Shown here: positions 28,272 through 36,191 of the stretch, piece after piece
How positions within the stretch are numbered: the stretch's first letter is position 1
Layout of the letters: every line of letters starts with the position of its first letter
Assembly: GCA_031553505.1 (NCBI GenBank)
Contig: JAVBLP010000006.1
Coordinates: forward strand, 9,367 to 73,366
Direction: 5' to 3'
DNA: 64,000 bases
Source: JAVBLP01 sp031553505
Lineage (GTDB): Bacteria > Elusimicrobiota > Endomicrobiia > Endomicrobiales > Endomicrobiaceae
Made by a program: the position numbers and the translations under genes
Notes under the pieces: model-generated
Told to the model about the DNA's origin: nothing
Databases searched by the model: none
What the model saw: only the letters and a program-made list of their open reading frames with translations

Positions 28272-28302
28272 GAAGGCGGCTCCAAAAGAGCCGCCTTCTT
28301 CA
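28272..28302 (+). terminator. Hairpin terminator, possibly partial, after pfp
   Basis: A perfect 11-bp stem (28272-28282 with 28288-28298) and 5-nt loop. It is followed only by TTCATTTA, a weak T-run, so some read-through into the aldehyde dehydrogenase gene is likely. Confidence 0.65.
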
Positions 28303-28317
28303 TTTATAGGGGGGAAT

Positions 28318-29763
28318 ATGGAAAATACTATTGCCCGGGTCTATAAAAATGCAGGAGAAGCTTTTGCTAAAACGCGGCAACTTTCTTTAAAAGAGAGAAC
28401 GGCGCTTTTAAAGAAGCTTAAAACCGTTATGGCTGAAGAAACGGATAATATTATTGATATTGTATGCGCCGAAACAGGCAAAGTAAAAACGGAAGCCTTG
28501 CTTTCGGATGTGTTTCCTTCCTTTGACGCGCTTAATTACTGCATCAAAAACCTTTCAAAGTGCCTTTCTGCGAAAAAAGTAAAATCATCGGTGTTTTTTA
28601 TGCCTGATAAATGCCGCGTGGAATACAGGCCTTCCGGTACGGCGCTTATTATCAGCCCGTGGAATTTCCCGTTTTTTCTTGCCTTTGTGCCTGTTTTAGA
28701 TGCCGTAGCGGCAGGAAACAGCACGATATTAAAACCATCTGAAATAACTCCTGAAACCGGCAAATATATATTAAAACTGTTTGAAAAAGCGGGTTTTCCC
28801 GTAAATACCGTGCAATGCGTACTTGGCGGCGCAGAGGCTGTCCAAAATGCCATAAAGCAAAAGCCCGCAAGAGTACTTTTTACCGGCAGTACAAAGACAG
28901 GCAGAGAGATTGCAAAGCTTTGCGGCGAATTACTGATTCCGTCAATTTTGGAACTTGGCGGCAAAGCGCCTGCCATTATTTGCGCGGATGCGGATATTGA
29001 AAGGGCTGCAAATGCCGTTACTTACGGCGCTTTTATGAATAACGAGCAAGTCTGCATTGCAATTACAAGAGTTATTATTGATTCAAAAATCAAAGAAAAG
29101 TTTATTGGCGCGCTTGTAAAAAAAACTAAGGCTATACGCTTTGGCAAGGATTATGGCAAGCTTATACAGCCAGAAAGAAAAGAATATTTACAAAGTTTAA
29201 TAGATGAGGCGGTAAATAAAGGCGCAAAAATAGTTTATGAAGGGGAAAATTCTAAAGAATTTCTTGCTCCAGTTATAATTAGCGGCGTTACTTCCGAAAT
29301 GCGCTTATTTCAGAAAGAATGTTTTGCTCCGGTACTTGCCATAACAGAGTATAAATCTGGGCAGGAAGCCATAGAACTTGCAAACAACAGCAGTTACGGC
29401 TTGGCGGCAAGCATATGGTCCGGCAATTCAAAAAATGCCGAAAAAATATCTAAGCATATTAATGCCGGAATGATAGGCATCAATGACAGCGTTAAAGGAA
29501 TTGCGAATGCCGCTTTGCCTTTTGGCGGCATTAAAGACAGCGGTGTCGGCCGCTATCATTCCACGGACGGTCTGCGTTTCTTTTCTGACAAAATATCCGT
29601 TTTGTCGAGTAAATCTAAACGTAAAGATGAGCTTAACTGGTTTGCGTATAATCCGGAAAAGTATGATGATATGAAAACTGTCGTTATGTTTATGTCAGGC
29701 GTTAAAAAGTTTGGATTGACGGTATTAAAAAGCGCTTTTAAATTGTTTAAAAAACAGCCTTAA
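28318..29763 (+). CDS. NAD(P)-dependent aldehyde dehydrogenase family protein
   Basis: A 481-residue enzyme oxidising an aldehyde to the acid. The cofactor and catalytic motifs are present: SPWNFPFFLAF, KPSEITPETG, FTGSTKTGREI, LELGGKAP with general base Glu212, and EQVCIA with nucleophile Cys246. The 34-residue Glu-Cys spacing and the hydrophobic C-terminal tail (KKFGLTVLKSAFKLF) resemble class 3 enzymes such as fatty or coniferyl aldehyde dehydrogenases. The substrate is not predictable; succinate-semialdehyde or fatty-aldehyde oxidation are both possible. GGGGGG lies just upstream of the ATG. It may be reached by read-through from pfp. The gene converges on pckG across a shared terminator. 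Confidence 0.88.
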   Translation: MENTIARVYKNAGEAFAKTRQLSLKERTALLKKLKTVMAEETDNIIDIVCAETGKVKTEALLSDVFPSFDALNYCIKNLSKCLSAKKVKSSVFFMPDKCRVEYRPSGTALIISPWNFPFFLAFVPVLDAVAAGNSTILKPSEITPETGKYILKLFEKAGFPVNTVQCVLGGAEAVQNAIKQKPARVLFTGSTKTGREIAKLCGELLIPSILELGGKAPAIICADADIERAANAVTYGAFMNNEQVCIAITRVIIDSKIKEKFIGALVKKTKAIRFGKDYGKLIQPERKEYLQSLIDEAVNKGAKIVYEGENSKEFLAPVIISGVTSEMRLFQKECFAPVLAITEYKSGQEAIELANNSSYGLAASIWSGNSKNAEKISKHINAGMIGINDSVKGIANAALPFGGIKDSGVGRYHSTDGLRFFSDKISVLSSKSKRKDELNWFAYNPEKYDDMKTVVMFMSGVKKFGLTVLKSAFKLFKKQP

Positions 29764-29795
29764 GGCATATTTTTAACAGTTAACATCTTTCAAAT

Positions 29796-29834
29796 AAAAA
29801 AGCGGGGGAGCTTTCAGGGCTCCCCCGCTTTTTG
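29796..29834. terminator. Bidirectional terminator between aldehyde dehydrogenase and pckG
   Basis: AAAAAAGCGGGGGAGC (29796-29811) pairs with GCTCCCCCGCTTTTT (29819-29833) around a 7-nt loop. T-runs flank it on both strands, and it sits between convergent genes. Confidence 0.92.
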
Positions 29835-29850
29835 GTATATCGTTTAACTG

Positions 29851-31620
29851 TTACATTCCAAGCTTTTTCTTAAGGTCAGTAAGCTGGTTTCTGAGTTCCT
29901 GCGGAATTTTGTCTCCAAACTTATTGTAGAACTCTTCAATCATGCCGACTTCTTTCTTCCAGTCGTCTTTATTAACGCTTAGAAGTTTGTCCATAGTTTC
30001 TTTCGGTATATCCAAACCGCTGAGGTCCAGCCCGCCTTCTTTAGGCATAAATCCGACTTCGGTTTCTTTCGCGTCAACTTTTCCGTCTATTCTGTCTATC
30101 ATCCATTTTATGATTCTGGAATTATCCCTGAAGCCCGGCCACATAAATTTGCCGTTCTCATCTTTTCTAAACCAGTTGACCATAAATATTTTAGGAAGCT
30201 TTTTCGCTTTTTTACCTATGTTGAGCCAATGTTTGAAGTAATCGCCCATATTGTATCCGCAGAAAGGAAGCATCGCCATAGGGTCGCGCCTTACGGTGCC
30301 TACCGCGCCGCCTGCCGCTGCCGTCATTTCCGAGCCGATTATTGAAGCCGTAAATACTCCGCTGTCCCAGTCTTTGCACTCATAAACGAGCGGGATTGTG
30401 CTTTCCCTGCGCCCGCCGAAAATGATGCCCGAAATAGGAACGCCTTTCGGATTATCATATTCTTTTGAAAGGGTAGGGCAGTTATAAATTGAAACCGTGA
30501 ACCTTGAATTCGCGTGCGCTGCTGGCTTTCCGGAGGCCTTATCATATTTATTTCCCTGCCAGTCCGTTAAGTCCGCGGGTACTTCTTTTGACAAGCCTTC
30601 CCACCAAGGCGTATTGTTGCCGTTATCTACGGCCGTATTTGTGAAAAGCGTAGGGAAGAACTTATCGTTTTTAAGCGTATCAAGCATTATAGGGTTTGTG
30701 TTTGCTCCGGTTCCGGGGGCAACGCCGAACATTCCTGCTTCTGGGTTAATCGCGTAAAGCTGTCCGTCTTCGCCAACGTTAATCCAGGCGATGTCATCAC
30801 CAAGCGTCCAGACTTTATATCCGGGAAATACCGGCTGAAGCAGCGCAAGGTTTGTTTTTCCGCACGCGGACGGGAAAGCGCCTAAGAAATAAGTCACTTT
30901 TCCGTCAGGCGCTTCAACGCCGATGATTATCATATGTTCCGCAAGCCATCCTTCGTTGAAACCCAAATATGAAGCGATTCTTAGCGCGTAGCATTTCTTG
31001 CCTAGAAGGGCATTTCCGCCGTATCCAGAGCCGAAGCTCATAACGCAGTTTTCCTGCGGGAAGTGCATAATGAACCTTCTGTCGGGGTTTACGTCGCCTA
31101 TAGAGTGGATGCCTCTGAAAAAATCGGAAGAATTGCCTATTCTGTCAGTTGCCTGTCTGCCGACTTTTGACATTATTCTCATGCTCAAAGCCACATAAAC
31201 GGAATCCGTGACTTCTATGCAGTTTTTCGCGTATTTTGATTTGGGGTCGCCCATCACAAAAGGAATAACATACATCGTTCTTCCTTTCATACAGCCTTTC
31301 ATAAGGCCGTTCATCTTGTCTTTCGCTTCTTTCGGGTCCATCCAGTTATTATTAGGGCCCGCCTGGTCTTTTGCAGGTGTACATACAAAAGTCAAGTGTT
31401 CAACCCTTGCCACGTCGTTCGGGTTTGAACGGTGGTAATAAGAGTTAGGGAATACTCCGCCGTTGAGTTCTGTAAGTATCGGCTGCCCATCTCTTTTTTC
31501 TTCCTGCGCCAGTTTTGTAAGGTTTTTTGCTTCTTCTTCAGAACCGTCCATTATATAGACTTTGTCAGGCTGAAGGAAATCTTTCATTTCTTGAATAAAC
31601 TGCTCCATAGGTGTTGCCAT
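29851..31620 (-). CDS. pckG: Phosphoenolpyruvate carboxykinase (GTP)
   Basis: A 589-residue enzyme interconverting oxaloacetate + GTP with phosphoenolpyruvate + CO2 + GDP. The GTP-class hallmarks are clear: SFGSGYGGNALLGKKC, the P-loop GAFPSACGKTN with the hyper-reactive Cys253 and Lys255, DDIAWI, FGVAPGT, IIFGGRR and NWFRKDENGKF. In fermentative anaerobes this enzyme often runs toward oxaloacetate, saving GTP. It follows ndk by 32 nt on the same strand with an AAGGAG ribosome-binding site, so the two form an operon that couples GTP/GDP turnover to nucleotide exchange. It ends at a strong bidirectional terminator. Confidence 0.96.
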   Translation of the reverse strand: MATPMEQFIQEMKDFLQPDKVYIMDGSEEEAKNLTKLAQEEKRDGQPILTELNGGVFPNSYYHRSNPNDVARVEHLTFVCTPAKDQAGPNNNWMDPKEAKDKMNGLMKGCMKGRTMYVIPFVMGDPKSKYAKNCIEVTDSVYVALSMRIMSKVGRQATDRIGNSSDFFRGIHSIGDVNPDRRFIMHFPQENCVMSFGSGYGGNALLGKKCYALRIASYLGFNEGWLAEHMIIIGVEAPDGKVTYFLGAFPSACGKTNLALLQPVFPGYKVWTLGDDIAWINVGEDGQLYAINPEAGMFGVAPGTGANTNPIMLDTLKNDKFFPTLFTNTAVDNGNNTPWWEGLSKEVPADLTDWQGNKYDKASGKPAAHANSRFTVSIYNCPTLSKEYDNPKGVPISGIIFGGRRESTIPLVYECKDWDSGVFTASIIGSEMTAAAGGAVGTVRRDPMAMLPFCGYNMGDYFKHWLNIGKKAKKLPKIFMVNWFRKDENGKFMWPGFRDNSRIIKWMIDRIDGKVDAKETEVGFMPKEGGLDLSGLDIPKETMDKLLSVNKDDWKKEVGMIEEFYNKFGDKIPQELRNQLTDLKKKLGM

Positions 31621-31652
31621 TTTTGCGCGCTCCTTATATGTGGGTTATTTTT

Positions 31653-32165
31653 TTATGCCCAGACCGTCTCTTCTTTCTTTTCAACGGTAACTTTTTTCAC
31701 GGGGTATATGTTTTTTACGATTTCTTCAGGTTTAAACCAAAGCTTTATCTCTCTTTCCGCTTCCGAGGTATCTGAAGAGCAGTGCACTACATTTTCATAA
31801 ACGCCTTTAGTGGTAATTCTGCCGTAAGCGCCTCTTATTGAAACAGGGTCGGCTTCTTCAGGATTTGTGGCTCCCGCAATGGTTCTCATTCTTGAGATTG
31901 CGTCTTCTCCCTGATAAACAAGCGCAATAACCCTATCCCACGGTTCGCCGTAAACTTTGCCCTGTATATATTCCACAAGTTCGCCAAAGAAAGGCTTGTC
32001 TTTCAGGTGAAAATAGTGCTGTTCCGCAAGTTCTTTGCTTACTTTTACGACTTTTGCTCCTATAATGACCATTCTCGCTTCGGAAAGCTTCGTAAGAATG
32101 TTGCCCGTTAACGATTTTTTAATTCCGTCCGGTTTAACTAAGATTAAAAGTTGTTCTGTTGCCAT
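31653..32165 (-). CDS. ndk: Nucleoside diphosphate kinase
   Basis: A 170-residue enzyme that transfers the gamma phosphate from ATP to NDPs by way of a phosphohistidine. Visible motifs are LLILVKPDGIKK, the nucleotide-binding core ISRMRTIAGATNPEEADPVS and the active-site ENVVHCSSD with His128. It is slightly longer than the usual 135-155 residues because of a C-terminal Lys/Glu-rich tail (VKKVTVEKKEETVWA) and small insertions. An AAGGAG lies 7 nt before the ATG. It is the first gene of the ndk-pckG operon and probably supplies or recycles GTP for PEPCK. It has its own promoter right after the stop of the preceding TMTC-like gene. Confidence 0.95.
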   Translation of the reverse strand: MATEQLLILVKPDGIKKSLTGNILTKLSEARMVIIGAKVVKVSKELAEQHYFHLKDKPFFGELVEYIQGKVYGEPWDRVIALVYQGEDAISRMRTIAGATNPEEADPVSIRGAYGRITTKGVYENVVHCSSDTSEAEREIKLWFKPEEIVKNIYPVKKVTVEKKEETVWA

Positions 32166-32260
32166 TTTTTTCTCCTTATGTGCATATAAAAAATTTGCAG
32201 CATCGGGGCTTATAACCGGAGCCCATGCCGCAAATAGTATATACGATATGAATTTGATTT

Positions 32261-32290
32261 ATTATACAACAAAAACCCGCGTTTTTGCAA
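32261..32290 (-). promoter_or_regulatory. Sigma-70 promoter of ndk-pckG
   Basis: On the minus strand, TTGCAA (32285-32290), an 18-nt spacer and a perfect TATAAT (32261-32266). The predicted leader is about 88 nt, unusually long for this window, with an imperfect hairpin at about 32203-32232. Confidence 0.65.
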
Positions 32291-32292
32291 TA

Positions 32293-33921
32293 TTAATTTT
32301 TGTTGTATTTCATGATTATTATATAGCCGTCATCTTCAATTTCTTTATTAAGAACTTTAAGCCTTTTTATAAGAAGCGGGCTGGTTGGCATGATTGCCAG
32401 CCCCTGTTTAATTATGTCTATAGCGGCAGGTCCGTTTTCCTGCGATTCATAATATTTGCTTATTTGCAGATAAGGATGCTCGTTAAATTTATTAGTTTGA
32501 ATGGCTTTGCGGTAGTACTCCAAGGCTTTTTCGTAATCTTGTTTGGCAATATAGACATCGCCCGCCCTTGTAAAGTCAATGGAGCTTGGTTTATCCGTAA
32601 GATTGATTATCTTTAAAGCGTAGTGCTCCGCATTGTTGTAATCGTTGTTTTCAAGATAGTATCTTGCTATTGCCGCGTTTGGAACGGCAGAAACGGGATT
32701 TTCTTCAAGCGCCGGGAACCAGAAAGATACCCTGTCCTCATAATAAAAAGACCTTTTATATGAAATAAACGAAAACGTTAACAGTAAAACCGGGACAATT
32801 ATACAAAAAGCTTTTTTACTTTTGGGATACGTTTTGACAACGGCGGAGTAAATTTCAAGCAAAACTATCATAATTCCGGCTAAAGGCAGATAAAGCCTGT
32901 GCGGATGGTATATTGTGCTAGACATTGAAAAAGTCGGCAGCAAAAACACAAAAAACCAAATTATGCCAAACCATATCCGGTTAAAATTGATGTTTTTTCT
33001 GCATACCACGGCCAATAATGCAAGGATTAAAACGGGTATAAGCCCTTTCAGCATGATTTCAAAACTTGCCTTAAATTCCGGCAAAAGCAACAGTTTTTCA
33101 GTAAAAAAGGTTATTCCTAAATACCAGGATAGCGAAAAAACGGAAGAAAACAGGTTTTTTGTGATGCCTGCCGGATTAAACACGTATGTTCCATGTAACA
33201 TGCCTGCTTTTCTTAAGAATATGTAAATAAGCATGGCTGCCAGAATAAAGAAAGTTATTTTCAGCGCTTTTGCTTTGTTCAGTCTGATTTTGTCAAAAAT
33301 AACATAAAAAACAAATAATACCGGAACCGCTACCGCGGTTTCTTTCACAAGAAGTGCCGATAACATGCATATAAACATTAAAAAGTACAAATATATTTTA
33401 TCTGATTTCAGGTTTTTGATAAAGAAAATGAATAAAAGGATTATAAATATCGCAAGTAAGATATCGTTTCTGCCGGGAATCCATGAAACCGCTGATGATA
33501 AAGCCGGGTGGACCGCAAAAAGCAGCGAAACGCATAAAGATGAAGTAATTGAATACCCTAAAAGCGTTAAAAACACTAAAATAAGAAATACCGCGGCAAT
33601 ATGCAGCATGATATTTGAAAAATGATAAAAACCAAGCTCCCCGCCGCTGATAACGGTATCAATAAAAAAAGAAAGATTCAGGAAAGGCCTGAAAAACATA
33701 TTGTTAACTTCATTGAAAACAGGCTCTTTTAAAACGGATATAATTTTGGCAAAGCTGTCCATGTTTTCTGTTTTTGCCATGATTATTGTGGTGTCATCGT
33801 GGTAAGTAAAATTAAAGTTTACGGTATGGTGATATACTATAAATACGGTAAAAAAAACCGCCGCGAAAGAAAGAATATAAGCTTTGTAATCATTTATTGC
33901 CTGTCTGAATGATTTTTTCAT
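32293..33921 (-). CDS. TMTC-like GT-C membrane glycosyltransferase with TPR repeats (copy 2)
   Basis: A 542-residue paralogue of the gene at 24873. It has an N-terminal helix and then a first outer loop with HDD. Further motifs are FFRPFLNLSFF, HFSNIMLHI and HPALSSAVSWIPGRNDIL, then about ten membrane helices. TPR units lie toward the C-terminus (about residues 405-520: YYLENNDYNNAEHYALKI, DYEKALEYYRKAIQTN). It likely transfers sugar from a polyprenyl-linked donor to an acceptor outside the cytoplasm. Its ATG overlaps the stop of copy 3 (ATGA), so the two are translationally coupled and were probably made by tandem duplication. The acceptor is unknown. Confidence 0.75.
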   Translation of the reverse strand: MKKSFRQAINDYKAYILSFAAVFFTVFIVYHHTVNFNFTYHDDTTIIMAKTENMDSFAKIISVLKEPVFNEVNNMFFRPFLNLSFFIDTVISGGELGFYHFSNIMLHIAAVFLILVFLTLLGYSITSSLCVSLLFAVHPALSSAVSWIPGRNDILLAIFIILLFIFFIKNLKSDKIYLYFLMFICMLSALLVKETAVAVPVLFVFYVIFDKIRLNKAKALKITFFILAAMLIYIFLRKAGMLHGTYVFNPAGITKNLFSSVFSLSWYLGITFFTEKLLLLPEFKASFEIMLKGLIPVLILALLAVVCRKNINFNRIWFGIIWFFVFLLPTFSMSSTIYHPHRLYLPLAGIMIVLLEIYSAVVKTYPKSKKAFCIIVPVLLLTFSFISYKRSFYYEDRVSFWFPALEENPVSAVPNAAIARYYLENNDYNNAEHYALKIINLTDKPSSIDFTRAGDVYIAKQDYEKALEYYRKAIQTNKFNEHPYLQISKYYESQENGPAAIDIIKQGLAIMPTSPLLIKRLKVLNKEIEDDGYIIIMKYNKN

Positions 33922-35558
33922 TTTACTTCCATTATTATCCTGTAATCATTTGTATTATTGCCGGTTTTTATTTTGTTGCGCAATAATTTGCTTTTAGGTA
34001 TTAATGCCAGCCCCTCGGCAATAACGGCATCCGCGTTTTCCTTTTCATTTTTTGCATTGTAATAATCATACAGGCTTGTGTAAACGTGCTCATTTAAACT
34101 GTCGTCATTTTTTGCCTGCATAAGGTATTCATGCGCCTTATCGGCTTCATTTTTTGCCATTAGTACGTTTGCGGCTTCAACAAGTATGGCAGTATGGTTA
34201 TGATGGCGTTTTTGCTTATCCGTTTCCAATGCTTTTGTGATATGGTATTCTGCTTTACCAATGTCGCCTTCGCGGGTGTAGTATCTTGCTAAAGATATAT
34301 TGGTTGTTTCCGATAAAGGGTTTTGCTCGTAAGAATTAATCCAGAAAGACGCTCTGTCTCTATAGTAAAAAGATGATTTGTATGATATAACAGAAAAAGA
34401 AAGCAATAACAGGGCACACAAGGAAAAAACGGCTGTTTTATGCTTGTTTAGTTTTGGCAATGCGGGAATTATTACAAGTTCAAGCAGAATTATAATAATT
34501 CCTATTATAGGTATATACAGCCTGTGGTTTAAATAAATCCCGCCTCTTATTATTAATGTGGGGAGAAGGAAGAGGAAGTACCACAGCAGCCCGAAAGCTG
34601 TATGCTTAAAGTTAATTTTTTTTCTGAAAATATATGCGAATACGCATAAGATGAATGCCGGCATTAAACCTTTTAGTATGTCATAAAAAGATATATTTAT
34701 TTCAGGAAACAAATATATCTTTTCCGTAAGGAAAACTATGCCGAAATACCATGCCGAAGCCTTAAAGAAACCGTAATAAAGGTTTGATAAAATACTTGAT
34801 ATCTTAAATTCGCCGGCGCCTTGCGATAAAACCGCTGTCCTGACAACCAGGTAAAAAACAAAAGCCGCTGCAATAAAAATAGCAGTTGTTTTTACTGTTT
34901 TAACAGTTAAAGCGCCCGGCTGTTTATTATATAGAAACAGATAGAGTATAAATATTACGGGTATTATGGCGGCAGTTTCTTTTACAAAAAACGCTGCTAA
35001 AAAAGATAATGCGGTAAAAAAACAATATGACGTTTTGCTGCTATTTATGCTTTGTACAAAAAATATTAGCGACAGCAGCGTAAAAATTGCAAACAAAGTG
35101 TCATTCCTGCCGGGTATCCATACTGCAGCTGATACCAATGCAGGATGAACTGCAAATAAAAGAGTTAATAACAAAGACGGTATTTTAGAATAACCCAGCT
35201 TTAATAAGAAAAGTAACAGTAAAAAAACCGCTGAAACATGGAGCAATGTATTGGTATAGTGATTAAACCCTGTGTCTCCTCCGCTTATCAGCGCATCCAG
35301 ATAAAAAGACAGGGTAAGGACAGGCCTGTAATACATGCTGTTTACGGTTTCGTAAACAGGTTCGGCAAATATTTGCTTAATTTTAAGCAGGGGAGCATCA
35401 AAATCAGATATCTTATATGTTGCAATTGTCACATCATCAAAATTTGTTAATCCGAATTTTGAGGTATGGCCGAATACTGCAAAAACCAATATAAAAATAA
35501 TGCAAAAAGAGATTAATTCAAATTTATGCTTATTTATGAATGAATTTAGTTTTTTCAT
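33918..35558 (-). CDS. TMTC-like GT-C membrane glycosyltransferase with TPR repeats (copy 3)
   Basis: A 546-residue protein, closest to copy 2: NFDD in the first outer loop, YYRPVLTLSFYLDAL, HYTNTLLHV, HPALVSAAVWIPGRNDTL, about ten membrane helices, and C-terminal TPR-like helices (about residues 415-530). It is the first gene of a two-gene operon. No ribosome-binding site precedes the ATG; instead a good promoter ends 6 nt before it, predicting a leaderless transcript. The shared HPA..(A)VxWIPGRND motif in all three copies points to the same chemistry, with the soluble TPR parts perhaps choosing acceptors. Confidence 0.75.
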   Translation of the reverse strand: MKKLNSFINKHKFELISFCIIFILVFAVFGHTSKFGLTNFDDVTIATYKISDFDAPLLKIKQIFAEPVYETVNSMYYRPVLTLSFYLDALISGGDTGFNHYTNTLLHVSAVFLLLLFLLKLGYSKIPSLLLTLLFAVHPALVSAAVWIPGRNDTLFAIFTLLSLIFFVQSINSSKTSYCFFTALSFLAAFFVKETAAIIPVIFILYLFLYNKQPGALTVKTVKTTAIFIAAAFVFYLVVRTAVLSQGAGEFKISSILSNLYYGFFKASAWYFGIVFLTEKIYLFPEINISFYDILKGLMPAFILCVFAYIFRKKINFKHTAFGLLWYFLFLLPTLIIRGGIYLNHRLYIPIIGIIIILLELVIIPALPKLNKHKTAVFSLCALLLLSFSVISYKSSFYYRDRASFWINSYEQNPLSETTNISLARYYTREGDIGKAEYHITKALETDKQKRHHNHTAILVEAANVLMAKNEADKAHEYLMQAKNDDSLNEHVYTSLYDYYNAKNEKENADAVIAEGLALIPKSKLLRNKIKTGNNTNDYRIIMEVK

Positions 35559-35564
35559 GGGCAG

Positions 35565-35594
35565 ATTATATAAAATTGTGCGCTAATATGCCAA
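35565..35594 (-). promoter_or_regulatory. Sigma-70 promoter of the TMTC pair, leaderless
   Basis: On the minus strand, TTGGCA (35589-35594), an 18-nt spacer and a perfect TATAAT (35565-35570). The ATG at 35558 begins only 7 nt after the -10, so the start codon should be the mRNA 5' end. It is back to back with the nudF promoter. Confidence 0.6.
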
Positions 35595-35612
35595 AATACG
35601 GGTTTATGCCCT

Positions 35613-35641
35613 TTGAAAGCGGCATAAAAAAATGATAGAAT
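35613..35641 (+). promoter_or_regulatory. Sigma-70 promoter of nudF-aspS, leaderless
   Basis: TTGAAA (35613-35618), a 17-nt spacer and TAGAAT (35636-35641), with an extended TGA before the -10. The nudF ATG (35649) starts 8 nt after the hexamer, with no Shine-Dalgarno in between. Confidence 0.65.
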
Positions 35642-35648
35642 AACCGCC

Positions 35649-36176
35649 ATGATTGAAAAGGTCATAAAAAAAAACAGAATATATAAAGGAAAAGCAGTAG
35701 ATTTTTACTGCGATGAAGTTGAGCTTCCAAACGGGCAGACAGCGACAAGGGAATATTTGGGACATCCCGGCGCCGCGGCTGTCCTTCCTTTTTTGGATAA
35801 AAATAACATTATATTGGTTAAACAGTTCAGGTATCCGATCGGTAAAGTGACTTATGAAATACCTGCCGGAAAGATAGATACAGGGGAAACCCCTTTAGAA
35901 TGCATTAAAAGAGAGCTTGAAGAAGAAACTGGCTATAAAGCAAAAAAGATTGAAAAATTAATGTCTTTTTATCCAACAACGGCGTTTTCAAACGAGATGC
36001 TGCATATTTTTGCGGCATTCGGGCTTGTAAAAGGCAACGCGAACCCTGATGAAGACGAGTTTGTTTCCAAGGTAAATATAAATTTTCAGGAAGCGGTTGA
36101 AATGGTCAGAAAAGGTTTAATAATGGACTCAAAAACTGTAATTGCGTTATTGTATTTCGAAAATATTTTAAAATAG
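35649..36176 (+). CDS. nudF: Nudix hydrolase, ADP-ribose pyrophosphatase type
   Basis: A 175-residue enzyme that splits ADP-ribose or related nucleoside diphosphate sugars to AMP and sugar phosphate. The Nudix box is intact: GETPLECIKRELEEETGY preceded by PAGKID, with the Mg2+-binding Glu residues in REL.EETG. The upstream strand VKQFRYPIGKVTYEIPAG is the substrate-binding signature of the ADP-ribose group. It is the first gene of a unit continuing 15 nt later into aspS. The start codon lies directly behind a promoter without a ribosome-binding site. Confidence 0.88.
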   Translation: MIEKVIKKNRIYKGKAVDFYCDEVELPNGQTATREYLGHPGAAAVLPFLDKNNIILVKQFRYPIGKVTYEIPAGKIDTGETPLECIKRELEEETGYKAKKIEKLMSFYPTTAFSNEMLHIFAAFGLVKGNANPDEDEFVSKVNINFQEAVEMVRKGLIMDSKTVIALLYFENILK

Positions 36177-36191
36177 GGACGGGACATTTTT

